A stretch of 64,000 bases of DNA from Ipomoea triloba. Lineage: Eukaryota > Streptophyta > Magnoliopsida > Solanales > Convolvulaceae. Shown piece by piece: positions 10,825-23,822 of the stretch; position 1 is the stretch's first letter, and each line of letters begins with the position of its first letter. A program made the translations under genes and the position numbers. The stretch covers positions 18,780,699 to 18,844,698 of the forward strand of contig NC_044922.1 of the NCBI RefSeq assembly GCF_003576645.1, written 5' to 3'. The notes beneath the pieces were generated by a model. It was not told the origin of the DNA, made no database searches, and saw only the letters and a program-made list of their open reading frames with translations.

Positions 10825-13800
10825 TTATCTCATTTCTACGAAGCCTCTTGTGGATGGAAAGAAACCCATTTCTCCATCTTCAGCGTTTCTATATAAATTA
10901 AACAAAGCAGCATATTCTTCATCAGCAGAAGGAATCCATCCCCTTGTGGATGGAAAGAAACGCACTTCCCCTTTTCTGTTTCTATGTATTTCAGCTACAC
11001 AACCTATCTTATTATACACACGACAGACTTCTACATACACCTCCAATACGTCTCCCATCTTTGTTGGAATCTCATAGAAACTATGTCTGTGCTCCTTTAC
11101 AAGAATCCAAGCACCACTGCTTTTACTTCTCACACTCAAACAAATTCCATAACAACTATAATCAATATAATTGTGATCAATATCATTGAGCGTGATATTA
11201 AGGCATCCATTCGTTAAAGGAAAATAGCAGGATATCCCCCCAAAGCCCACTCGAACACCAATCTCGACACTATCACCATTAGAACGTGCCTACATACATT
11301 ATGGAATATAACAATTAATAATACCATAACTATTACCAGCTACCTACCTATTCTAATATAATATCAGAGATGAAGGGAACAGTTATATATATAACTAACT
11401 AACCTTGAACCACTTTTCAATTGAAGGATTCCTCAAACTACTGCAATTTGCTATCCAAAGAAATTCGAAGGACGAAATATTCTCCAAGCCTGAAAGCTCA
11501 ACTAAACTTTTGCAATTCTGAATATTTAGGCTTCTGAGTCTTTTCAAGTTGGATAAATCTGCTATCTTTTCTAATGACACACAATCCTTTGCAGAGAGTA
11601 TCTCCAAATTAGGAGGAAGTTGTGGAAGTGATCTAAGATTCTGCCAATTGTCCAAGTAGAGATGGCAAAGGCTTAATGGTAAACTTTGAAGATAATATCT
11701 TCCCATTAAATCTATTTCTTTCAACGAGGAGGGCAAACTCCTAAGAGCAATTGGAAGATCTTCTTCATGCAAATAGTCGTCGGGAATAGTCAAAGCATTG
11801 CAATACCTCATGTCAAGCTTTACTAAGGATGAAAGACTCCCCATGTTTGGAAGCTCCCTCAGTTTTTCACAATAATCTAAATTTAAAACTTCAAGTGATT
11901 TTAACTTGCAAATGGTACTTGGAAAAACCTTGAGTTTCTCGCAACCAAAGAAATTTAACTCAACAAGTCTCTCCAAACTTCCAATTGATGGGTGTACCTT
12001 GACCAAATTTGAACATAACTCAAAGGATACTTTTTGAAGAGTATGTGCCCCAGTGAAGTTTGGTGTTTTCTTAAGTTGTTTACAATAATCAAGCTTTAAG
12101 ATCCTCAAGCATCTAAAATGCTGTTAAAAAAAATAGAAGGTGTAATCAATTTCTAGTCAAAGTTCTTAATTAAGAAATATGCAATGTTGAAAGAAGCATT
12201 AGACGTACTAACCTGCATATTGCATTGGAATTCTTTGATATTGCTACCTCCCATGTCTAACTCAACAAGTTTCTCACATTCAAAATTAGATGGTATGCAA
12301 CTCAAATGGCAATTGCGTAATCTAAACAACCTAAGCTCATTGGATAAATATTTAAAAGATCCGCTGAGACATATACCATCCAATATGAGTATTCGTAACT
12401 TTACCATCCTTTTGAATACTTTAGTATTCAAAGGCACATTCTTTAACATGTTAGAATTTACAATCATCCCTTCAATTGCTTTTGTGCCCTATACAAAAAA
12501 GCATTTATATAACAATATTTTAGATTTTAGATATTTTAAAATCTTTGGTTATAGATATAGAAAGCAAATAAATTAACTAGAATATAACTCAAATACAAAG
12601 GAAATGTGTTACCTTGTTCCCGTGAAGAACATGAAAGACATCATTTGGGTCAATCAATCTACTTTGTTTACCCGGCTCTCGTGGAGATTCTTTTCGAATA
12701 ATTTCTTTTCCCATATCTCGTAATAAATCATGCATCTCAAGCCATTCAAACTTTTCATCTCCATATGTTGTCAACAAGCATCTTTCAATCAAAATTCTTA
12801 TTCCACTTTTAGCATAAAAACCACAAGCTTCCAATATCATAGAAGTATCATTTTTGTTATGCCCAATTAAAAAACAAGCAATATCAAGAAAGATATTCCA
12901 AATATCATCATCAAGTGAATTATAACTTATTTCAAGAATTTTTTGAATACCAACATGAGGTATCCCTCTTAATTTCTCAGCATCATCATTCCATTCTTGC
13001 ACTGATTTGCCACGCAAATGAGAACCTATAATTGCAAGTGCTAGTGGAAGTCCACCAGTATAACTTGCTATCCTTTCGGATAGTTCAATATACTCCTCTA
13101 ATGGTATAGGAACACCAAAAGCATGCAAACTCAATAGTTGCAATGATTCATCTTTCCTTAACGTTTTTACCATGTATTTCTCGTGTGCTTCCATGTCACT
13201 CAACAACTGAACATCTCTAGTTGTTATTATAATTGTGCTTCCTGAACCAAACCAATTCCGTTGTCCTGCTAATGATTCTAGTTGACTAGTATCATCTATG
13301 TCATCAAGAACAATAAGGAACACTTTTAGATCCTAGTCTTTCTTTAATCAAACTTATTCCTTCGTCAACATTATCTATTTCAAGTTTCTTTCTGTTGAGT
13401 GTTTTGCAAAGAAGTTTCTCTTGTAAACGAACTAAACCATGATGCCCTTCAGAAACTTGTGATCTAATGTTTGCAATAAAGCAGCAACCTTCAAACTTTT
13501 GAAAACTCAAATTGTAAATGGCTTTAGCAAGGGTTGTTTTTCCAACACCACCCATACCAAAAATTCCAAACATCTTGATATTATCATGTCTTTGAGTTTG
13601 CAATAAATGAAGTATATCTTTGGCACGAGATTCAATTCCAACAGGATACTTTGCAACGTTCATGTATGTACGATTCACTACACGCCGCAGTACCTCTTCA
13701 GTAATTTTTTTGATGAACTTTGATTCATACCTATCACATTTTTTTCAATGAATGTCAATCTAAATCATTAAAGAAAATATAGGTGGAAAACACAAAACTA

Positions 13801-15144
13801 GGGGTGTGTTTAGTTCAAACATGGAAATTAGAATCGAGATGAGAATCAAATACTTGATAATGATGATTGATTTTGAGAAAAGTATTTTGCATGTTTGGTA
13901 GTAAGGTGGAATTGGAATGATTACCAATATTGATGTTTGGTTATGCACGGCTCTATAATTGAAATAAAGGTTTTAAAAATACAAAAAAAAAACAAAAAAC
14001 AAAAAACAAAAATCAATGCAATTGATCATAATATAATGACATCCAAAGCACCAATATGAACAAAAAATCAAATTAAAACAAAAATATGAAGAATGTAGTG
14101 AGGATGCGACAGATCGGGAGGTGACAAATGAGGAGAGATAAGATGGAGTGATACCCGTTTTTAATTAGGGAATGTGATTTTTAATTGAAGGATAATCAAA
14201 TGTCATAATTGTGTTTTAAAAGATTGCCAACCAAACAATAACTATGATTTTGATTTTCATTCCTGGTGTTGCTACCCATGAAAAAAGCACACCTAAATAT
14301 GTATATTTAGTCGCTCATGGTTCCATTGCTTGAGGTAAACAACTCTTAATAATATTTTTATCAACGGATATAATAATCAATCCATAATTATTATAATTTC
14401 TAAAAGGAATATAATGAATATTTATGACAAATAAATTGAAATGCACGGTGCAGATTCTTCTTGTTTTACCAAAAATATTAATCCATCCTTAAAGATGCAT
14501 GTATATATGCTACAACGCAATTTTTAATTAGCAAAACTAACATAATTAAAAAAAATTGGTAAAGAACATAATTAATATTATTGACAATATGAGTTAGTGA
14601 GCCAAATTTTGACAAATATATCATATTATCACACACAAAAAAATGAAAAGATGATTTACCCATTTGTCATAGTTTGCAAATCCCATCCGGACAAATCAGC
14701 AACAGTAGTGAGTGCAACTTTCCACTCATCAGCTTTTTTATCATCAAATTGTTGTCGATGTTGAGCCAATGCCTTACCAAATTCGCCTATTTGTTTACGA
14801 ACCTCTGAAGGATTAATGTTGTAGAATATAGGCAGAACCATCTGTTGAAATTTTTTCTTACAGTCTAGAATCTTCACCAGTTCATCAAGGCACCATCTGG
14901 ATTGGGCATAAGTTTTGGAAAATATGATGATGGATATCTTGGACCCCTCGATGGCCTTCAATAGCTCATCAGAGATGTTCTCACATTTTCGGATTTCTTC
15001 ATCATCCCGAAAGGTGTTAACTCCAGCCTGACGCAAATCTTCATAAAGATGATTAGTAAAAGACTTTCGTGTCTCGCCTCTAAAACTCAAGAAAACATCA
15101 TACGCCCCAGCAATAGTATATGAAGATATAGAAGAAGAAGCCAT
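10825..15144 (-). pseudogene. TNL gene B: TIR-NBS-LRR receptor with one-base frameshift
   Basis: The exons are 15144-14660, 13730-12613, 12488-12213, 12120-11404 and 11289-10825. Exon 2 is one base too long: an extra G in the plus-strand pair at 13317-13318 shifts the frame inside kinase-2, just before LIVLDDID, and gives a stop seven codons on. With that base ignored, the coding length is a whole number of codons for 1019 aa. TIR (CLDELV), P-loop GMGGVGKTT, GLPLAL and MHD are intact. The LRR exon is short (717 bp against 1218 in A). Exon 5 repeats its FFPSTRG motif twice. The start at 15144 gives MASSS like its neighbours. Either a recent pseudogene, a truncated TIR-NBS product, or a sequencing error. 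Confidence 0.85.
13799..14294. mobile_element. MITE in TNL-B intron 1
   Basis: The ends form imperfect inverted repeats (AGGGGTGTGTTTAG... / ...AAAGCACACCTA). It shares a long internal block (GATCGGGAGGTGACA, AAGATGGAGTGATAC, CATAATTGTGTTTTAAAA) with the copy at 35625-36088 in the AP1 intron. Non-autonomous, with no coding capacity. Confidence 0.65.
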
Positions 15145-15188
15145 ATTTGAACTTGAGAACACTATATATCTTCTATCTTGATTTGCTA

Positions 15189-15199
15189 GTTTTTATAGA
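15189..15199 (-). promoter_or_regulatory. TATA box of TNL gene B
   Basis: The minus strand reads ATCTATAAAAA about 45 bp upstream of the ATG at 15144. Gene C has CTATAAATG in the corresponding place. Confidence 0.5.
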
Positions 15200-15329
15200 T
15201 TTAAAGAGCTTGATAAATGCGTGTGTAGACAGACGATACCGTAATGGAAATTTCCTTCCGGCCACTGCCAAACTCAATGGAAATTTCTTAGACAATCCAA
15301 CGTAAGATTGCTATATGTGCACTTCCATA

Positions 15330-15333
15330 TACT

Positions 15334-15380
<47 letters not shown>
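15330..15380. repeat. AT microsatellite
   Basis: A run of about 20 TA units upstream of TNL gene B, no other content. Confidence 0.9.
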
Positions 15381-15381
<1 letters not shown>

Positions 15382-15515
15382 ATTGAATTGGTCATCTTAA
15401 TAATTTCCCACTACACCGTACCAAGCCAACAATTCTACGTAACGTACGGGACAATCCACATAATATGTTATGATATTGTATCGTTTTCCTAGACCCCACC
15501 TATTTACCATCTCTA

Positions 15516-16174
<659 letters not shown>

Positions 16175-16429
16175 CTATTAAGTGTTCATGATTTTTCCTT
16201 AAGCAAAATTTTTTATATCCTCAACCCAGCCAATAGATATAAATATCACAATAATTTAATTTTAAAAATTATTAATGTTGATGTTGTTTATGCAATTAAA
16301 ATAAAATTCAAATTTACTAAATTATTATATAGATATAAATTAATGTGTAACCTGCATAAGCAGATAAGTATATTGTTTTATTTATTTAATTATTCTTAAA
16401 ATGTTCTTAGGATTATTCTTTACATTTTA

Positions 16430-16433
16430 GGAT

Positions 16434-16480
<47 letters not shown>

Positions 16481-17400
16481 GGGTTCCCGTGCAGTTGACC
16501 TTCTCAGGTGCGGTTGCTAAGGTGCGTGGTTTTCCTTCTTAAGGTGCATGATTTGTGTGCTTAAAATGCATAGTTTGTGTGTTTAATGTGCGTCAGTATT
16601 GAAACTTAAGGTGTATCAACCTAAAGCTTAAGGTGCGTGATTTTCCTTCTTAAGGTGTGTGATTTGTATACTTAGATGAGTCAATTGTGTGAAACTTAAA
16701 GTGCGCCATTTTAAAACTTTATGTGTGTGGTGTATGTTCTTAAGGTGTTTTTTTTTTGTGTGTGTGCTTAAGGTACATGATTTGTGTACTTAAGGTGCGT
16801 TGGCCTAAAGCTTTAGGTGCGCGTGGTTTGTGTTTTTAAGGTGCTTTGTTTTTGTGTTTAAAGTGCGTGATTTGTGTACTTAAGTTGCGCCATTTTAATG
16901 CTTAAGGTGCATAATCACACAACTGCACGAGAAGCTATACTGTACTCGCACCTGAAAGAGAGATCAGATGTGGATGTTGTGTCCAGGTTAAACAAACGGC
17001 GAGATGATAGCCATTCATCTTGCCAAAATCAACGTCCAGGATGAACACAGATTAAAAAAATACGGTGACAATTTGGTCATTTTGCGTATTGTTCAAACTT
17101 AAGGTACGTACTTTCTATTCTTAAGGTGCGGCATGTTAATACTTACGGTGCACCATTTAATACTTAAGGTGCATTAGTTATACACTTGAGAACTTAAGGT
17201 GCGATTTTTGTTAAAACTTAAGGTACGTCATTTCAAAGCTTAAGGTAGTACGTCCTTTTAACACTTAAGGTGCGTAATTTTACTACTTAAGGTGCGTCTT
17301 TGTAACACTTAAGGGTGTCATTTAAAAACTGAAGGTGCATGATGTTAAGACTTAAGGTGCATTTATGTAACACTTATATGATTGATGTACACATTCATTG
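16430..17400. repeat. Degenerate array of CTTAAGGTGCGT units
   Basis: After an AT microsatellite at about 16433-16477 come some twenty or more irregular copies of an 18-25 bp unit built around CTTAAGGTGCGT, spaced by T-rich text. A non-repeated part (about 16910-17090) lies in the middle. Related arrays lie at 17920-17985 and 25660-26230. No coding potential. Confidence 0.75.
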
Positions 17401-18113
17401 GCATGTTGGATTCCATGCCTCAATGAGAGTTGGGTAATGAATTTAAGCTACCCCTTGCATAAACCCAATTTGCTTCTATGAAAATAGGGGAAATTAGGGG
17501 TTTAAGATGCTAATTGTGCTTGAACAACTTGGAGTTGATTCACCACGAAAATGGGGCAATTCCTTGTTCTAATTCTTGTATATTTGCTCACATGAACGAC
17601 TTATAGACTAGGATTCCTACGTGCATACCCATTGATTCTTGGTTATTTGTCCTCCCTAGCCCCGTAGGTTGTTGAAGCATCTAGATGATAACCCCCCTAA
17701 CTTGAGTCATATTTAAATTTCTTTATTTTGTGTTTATCTTTGTGTATATGTGTTAGTCTTACTATTTCTTTAAAATTGTTGTTTGATTAGCTTCTTGTTG
17801 ATTTCCTTATGCTAGTGCCTAATTTTGTGATTGCATATTGCGTGTCATATCCAATCTCCTGAGAAAGACATTTCACACCCGTACACTCACTGTCTTTCAT
17901 TTTTGCTACATCACTTAAGCACATAAACCACACACCTTAAGAAAGAAAACGACGCACCTTAAGAAGAAGAACGACACACCTTAAGTTTGACCAATAAGAC
18001 CGAATTGGCACAGCATTTTTTAAAAGTTTTTCTTCAATCTGGGCAATTGATTTTGATTAAATCAAGGACTGCGATCAAATTCATCTTTTACCTGAAGCCT
18101 ATTACCGCATTTG

Positions 18114-18164
<51 letters not shown>

Positions 18165-18460
18165 AACACATATCTTATATATATATATATGTGTGCGCGG
18201 GCGTTTTTTTAACGTTTTGTTTCATAGGTGTTTTTGCCGCTCTTGTTTTCTTGTTGGGCTACATAGGTTGCATCAAATGAGTTGTTCTACAAGATGGCCG
18301 GCCATAATTATTCTCAAACACTACATTTGTATACATAACAAGAGTGGCAAAATTGTTCAAAAAAAAAAAAAAAAAAAACAAGAGTTGCAAAAACATGAAA
18401 CATTGTGCGCATATATACACACGCGCGAATGATATTTTGTATAGATATTCATTGTTTATC
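17401..18460. other. Spacer with small CACCTTAAG array and TA microsatellite
   Basis: No gene is supported. It holds three inverted copies of the ACACCTTAAG unit (17930-17985), a TA tract at 18121-18161 and a poly-A run at 18361-18378. A plus-strand frame crosses the TA tract and is an artefact of it. Confidence 0.6.
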
Positions 18461-18718
18461 TCTAATTGTTAATATAATTACACTCCAATCCAGTTGAGCT
18501 AATGATTCCAATTGATTAATATTAAGAACCCTTTTTTATCGCATTGATCAAACTTATTCCTTTATCAACATTATTGACTATTTTAAATTTGTTTCTCGGG
18601 AGAGTTTCACGAAGAAGTTTCTCTAGTAATTAATTTGACAATCCCATTTTTTTTCTTTCCTCTAAAACTTCCGATATGATACTTTCAATAAAGCTACTAC
18701 CTTCAAACTTTTGAAGAG
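18461..18718 (-). pseudogene. TNL relic: NBS fragment
   Basis: This matches TNL gene C from about RNBS-B back to the RNBS-A region (22370-22660), including segments like ATCAAACTTATTCCTTT and AAGCTACTACCTTCAAACTT, but has frameshifting indels and no flanking exons. It marks a fourth TNL locus now lost. The solo LTR begins 40 bp beyond it. Confidence 0.85.
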
Positions 18719-18751
18719 AAGAGAGTGGACCATCCGGAAGGAGACTGAACA

Positions 18752-19533
18752 AAAACTGTAAGTGTAAAATTTATAAACATTTTGGACCTCCTATTTGTTG
18801 GCTTAATTATTGCCAAAAACCTTAGTTTAGTTTTATAGGTTGTTAACTAAGTCAACTGTATCAGCTCTGGATCTGCCTACTGCTTACTTTGGATCAGCGC
18901 CAGTGATTGTTTAAATCAAATAAAACCAAGTCACCTTGATCCACGATTTATGGGATTGATCTACACTACTGGTTGGAGGTTGAATTGAGGAAATAACAGG
19001 AGCTGAAGTTGAGGTTTAATTGGTTGGATCATTGGCTATATAAAGACCTCTAGAACTTGGGATTCATTACATACTTTACTAAGAATATTTACTCCAGATT
19101 AACGTGAGCTTTGAGTACAATATTATACTATTATTCTTGAGGTATTATCAGCATGGAAGAGTGCTTGGTGGTTCGTCCTTGTTGGTGATCAACTATGCAA
19201 CGCACAGAGTCAGCTTGAAGATGATGAAGGCTTAGTTAAGAGTACTTTTTGTAACCATTCGTGTAGTATGGTTGTTATGTGACTCCTTGTAACCCTTTGT
19301 GATCATCTAGTGGATTGGGCTGATGTGAAGTGCCCCGCAAACGTAGGAGTGGAGCTCCGACTACGTGTAAACAATTCCGGTGTATGATTGTATTTTCGTT
19401 GCTTTATTGTTTTATGTTTTATTTATCTGTTTCTAATTTATTAATATTTTCAGATAAATAATTCTTATTAAAATAAAGTAGGAACCTTAAGCTTATATTG
19501 TACCTTCAAGATCCACAATACAATTTCAAAAAC
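18752..19533 (+). mobile_element. Solo LTR of the copia family, with 5-bp target duplication
   Basis: The LTR at 18757-19528 (772 bp) starts TGTAAGTGTA, ends CAATTTCA, and is closely related to the LTR at 2401-3173. The 5-bp direct repeat AAAAC lies at 18752-18756 and again at 19529-19533. Solo LTRs arise by recombination between the two LTRs of a full element. Confidence 0.92.
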
Positions 19534-19765
19534 CAATTAAACCGGCAGAAAATTAGAAAAAAAAATAATTGAAGAGATGAAAATGTCATTGCCTAAATTA
19601 GGGTCTCATAGGAAAAGTCATCGAAATAACAAAAAAGGTCAAAAAAATAATCTAAGATGTTAAATGACAAAATTGATAACCTGAACAAAAATTTAAAATT
19701 GTCTACAAGGGACCTTTGCCTAAAATTAACTCGTATTAACATGTAATTTACAAATATTTAGAAAA

Positions 19766-22700
19766 TCAGTAGATGATGAGCTGCACTTCCTGACCATTGA
19801 AAGAAACTGTTGTTTCATCAACTTCCAGATATCCCCTTGTGGATGGAAAGAAACGCACCTCCCCATCTCTGTCTCTATGCAACTCACATAAACAAAGAAT
19901 TTGTGAAGGATCCAATTCTGCATACACCTCCAATTCCTCCCCACCCATTATTGGGACCTCAAATCGAATTCCTTTACTCTCATCTTTCTCCAGTTCCCAT
20001 TTTGGCCATCCACACTCAAGTCTAATCGTACCATCACAGTGTAAGAGTCGATACTCTAGAAAATTATGGTCTCTCAATGGAATCCAATGACCAGTGGTTT
20101 TGTTTCTCACAGTCACATGAAATCCATACAAATAATCATCATCAAAAGCCTTATGAATCATTCGAATGGGCTGTTTATGCCTCAAAACTGTTGGAATATA
20201 GCATTGTACAAAAGTTCCCAATACTTCAACACAAATCCGGACACTATCACCTTCACAATAATGTGCCTACATTATATATACAAAAAAAAATATTAATGTG
20301 TTGGTAATATAAATTAAATGCTTACGGATTATGAATTTTTCTATTGGTAAATTTGATTACGAAACGATAAGAACAGTGAAAGATGAAGAGATGAATGTAA
20401 CAAACCTGGAACCAGTTTCCAAACCGAGGAATAGTCAAAGCACTACAATTTGTTATCTCGAGTCCTTCCAAGGATTCGAGACTCGCCAGGCCAGGGAGCT
20501 CAACCAAACTTGTGCAACCAGCAATGCACAATATTTCGAGTTTTTTCAAGGCTGATATATCTGCTATTTTTTCTAATGAGACACAATTTCTTGCATAGAG
20601 CTTCTTCAAACTAGGAGGAAGTTCTAGGATTGCTCTAATATTCCGCCAATCGTCCAAGTAGAGGTATTCCAAATTGGAAAGATCGCAAAGGTTGAAGGAT
20701 AAGTTTTGAAGAAAGTAACTTCCCTTTAAATCTAATCCTTCCAATGAGCACAAACTAGCATTAGCAGGATCACAAGATGTTCTTAACCAGGAATGATGTG
20801 TTAAGGTTTTCACCCCCACCCCCACCCCACCCAGGGATAAGAGCTTTAGATGTTCTAAACATCCCAAAGAAAAGGGTAAATGTGAAATAGAACTACCATT
20901 AGCTCTAAATTCTCTTAGTGTCTGTAATTTTCCAAAGTCAATTGGAAGCACTTTGAGTGTGACACAATAACCTACATTCAAAACTTCTAGTAATTGTAAC
21001 TTACAAACGCTATTGGGCAGTTCCTTGAGTTTAATGCATCCCCAGAAATTCAACTCAACAAGACTCTCCAAATTCCCAATTGAAGGGTGCACCTTGGCCA
21101 AATCAAAACAATGTTTGAAGGATAATTTTTGAAGACTCTGTGCCCCAGTGAAGTCTGGTGTCTTCTTAAGGCGCTTACAATCGTTGAGGTATAAGATCCT
21201 CAGGCATTTAAGGTTCTGTTGAAACAAAGTAGAGGATTTTTTATTTTTAGTCAATATAAAAATTTCTAGTCCAATTTGTAATTAAGAAATATATATAAAG
21301 TTCATAGAAGCATTATTGGACAACATACAAACCTGCATACTGGCTTTAAATTCTTCAATAGCACTATTGCTCATGTCCAACTTAATAAGTTTTTCAAAGC
21401 GGAAATTGGATGGTATGCATTTCAAATGACAATTACGCCACTTAAACCACCTAAGTTCGTTGGACAGATATGCAAAAGATCCTTTAAATTGCACATTATT
21501 CAATTTGAGTATTCGCAACTTTACCATCCTTTCAAGTGCTTTGGTACTCAAAGACAGATTCTTTAACATAATCCCTTCGATTGATTCCGTACCCTAATTA
21601 AAAATTTAAATTAAAAAAAAAAAACAAAGAAAAAACATTTTATAACAATATTCTAAACATTATAAAAAATTTAGATTTTTATAAAACTTATTAGTAAAGA
21701 AAGGGAATGAATTAGCTCGAATAACTCATGTAGAAAGGAGTTGAAATGTTTTACCTTGTTGCTTTGAAGCACGTCAAAGACATCTTTTGGGTCAATCAAT
21801 CTAGTTCGTTGGCCAAGCTCCCGAGGAGATTCCTTTCGAACAATTTCTATCCCCATATCACGAACTAAATCGTGCATATGGAGTCTTTCATTTTCTCCGT
21901 ATTCACTTATTATTGTTAGTAAGCATCTTTCTGTCAAAGTCCTAATTGCGGTTTCAGCATGAAATCTAGAAGCTTCCAATATCATAATACTTTCTTTTTT
22001 GTTCTGTCCAAGGAAGAAACTTGAAATATCGAGAAAGACATTCTGAGTATCATCATCAAGTGCATCGTAACTTATTTTAAGAATTTTTTGCACATCAGCA
22101 TGTGGTATTCTTCTTAATTTCTCTACATTGATGCTCCATTCTTCCACAGATCTTCCACGCAAATAAGAACCTATAATTGTTAGGGCTAATGGAAGTCCTC
22201 CAGTATACCTTGCTACACTTTTGCATACTTCAGCATAACCATCTAATGGTTTAGGGACACCAAAAGAATGCCAACTCAAGAGTTCTAAAGATTGATCAAA
22301 GCTTAAAGTTTTGACCATGTACTTCTCGTGTGCTCTAAGGTCACTCAACAAATGAATATCTCTAGTTGTTAATATAATTACACTCCCTGAACCAAACCAA
22401 TCTTGTTGAGCTAATGATTCTAATTGACTAATATGGTCTAGGCCATCAAGAACAATAAGAACCCTTTTTGATCGCAACCTTTCTTTGATCAAACTTATTC
22501 CTTTGTCAACATTGGCTATTTCAAATTTGTTTCGTTTGAGTGTTTCACAAAGAAGTTTCTCTTGTAATTTGACAATACCATTCTGTTGTCCCTCTAAAAC
22601 GGATATGATGTTTTCAATAAAGCTACTACCTTCAAACTTTTGAAAGATCAAGTTGTATATAGCCTTTGCGAGGGTAGATTTACCTATGCCTCCCATGCCA

Positions 22701-23764
22701 TAAAGTCCAATCATCCCAACATTATCTTTCGTTTTTTGACTATGCAATAAACGAATTATTTCTCTAGCACGAGAATGAATTCCAATGGGGTACTTTGCCA
22801 CATTCATGCAGGTGTGGTTTAATTCCTTTAGTATCTCTTCAGTGATTTCTTCGATAAATTTTGACTCACACCTGGTCAAGATTTATATTTATTGAATTAA
22901 ACATTTAGTTATATCTATTTAAAACAAAAAACAAAAAACAAATAAACAAATAAACAAAAAACAAAACTAAGAGATCAAATTGAACATTTACTGATTTGAC
23001 GGGCTACAATCCAACTAATTAAGTTAGTCTATGGTTAACTTCCTAACCACAAAGTTACAAGTTTGGTCCTAGCGGGGGATGGAGAGCCCTATTGCATGTA
23101 TTTAATACATGATAAATGTATTTGAAGTTAAAAGGTTTGCATGATGCATCAATGAGTGCAATTGCATGTGTTTTATCCATTTTTATCCATAAGTGTTGCA
23201 AATTAAATTAGGACATGCGGCAAATATATTATATCACACTATTAATCCAGAAATTAAATGAAATTGAAAATAGGAGTACCTGTTTGTCATGGTTTGGAAG
23301 TCCCATCCAGACAAATTAGCAGCCTTAGTGAGTGCAACTTTCCACTCATCAACTTTTTGATCCCCAAATCTTTCTCTGTGTTGTATCAATGAGTTACCAA
23401 ACTCACCTGTCTGATTTCGAACCTCCGAAGGATCAACATTATAGAATATAGGAAGAACTGTTTGTTGCATATTCTCTTTACATTCTAAGATTTTCACTAA
23501 CTCGTCAAGACACCATTTTGACCGAGCATAAAATTTGGAGAATATGATGATAGATATTCTTGACCCTTCAATAGCCTTCAACAACTCTGTAGAAATGTTC
23601 TCACCTTTCTTGATCTCTTCATCGTCACGAAAAGTGTGAACTCCAACTTCGCACAAATTCGTGTAGAGATGATTAGTAAATGATCTTCGTGTCTCACCTT
23701 TGAAACTTAAGAAAACATCGTATGTCCAACGAGAAGACGATGGAGATGATGAAGAAGATGCCAT
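19766..23764 (-). CDS. TNL gene C: TIR-NBS-LRR immune receptor
   Basis: Five exons join to 1057 aa: 23764-23280, 22871-21755, 21593-21333, 21215-20406 and 20266-19766, with the same phases as genes A and B. TIR has DVFLSFKGE and CLDELV. NBS has P-loop GMGGIGKST, RNBS-B SVIILTTRD, GLPLAL and an intact MHD. The kinase-2 motif reads VLDGLD: the second aspartate, usual in NBS-LRRs, is glycine 305 (codon 22442-22444). The first LRR exon lacks five residues present in A and B. A TATA box CTATAAATG lies at 23814-23822, about 50 bp before the ATG. The frame is intact and the protein is probably made, but its nucleotide handling may be altered. Confidence 0.9.
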
Positions 23765-23813
23765 ACTCTAGGTCGAGTACACTATCTTCTGCGTTGATTC
23801 GCTAGCAGCAAGA

Positions 23814-23822
23814 CATTTATAG
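23814..23822 (-). promoter_or_regulatory. TATA box of TNL gene C
   Basis: CTATAAATG on the minus strand, about 50 bp upstream of the ATG at 23764. Confidence 0.55.

Noticed and set aside
17987..18280. 97-aa plus-strand frame
   Set aside because: It crosses a TA microsatellite coding for alternating Tyr-Ile and has no conserved content.
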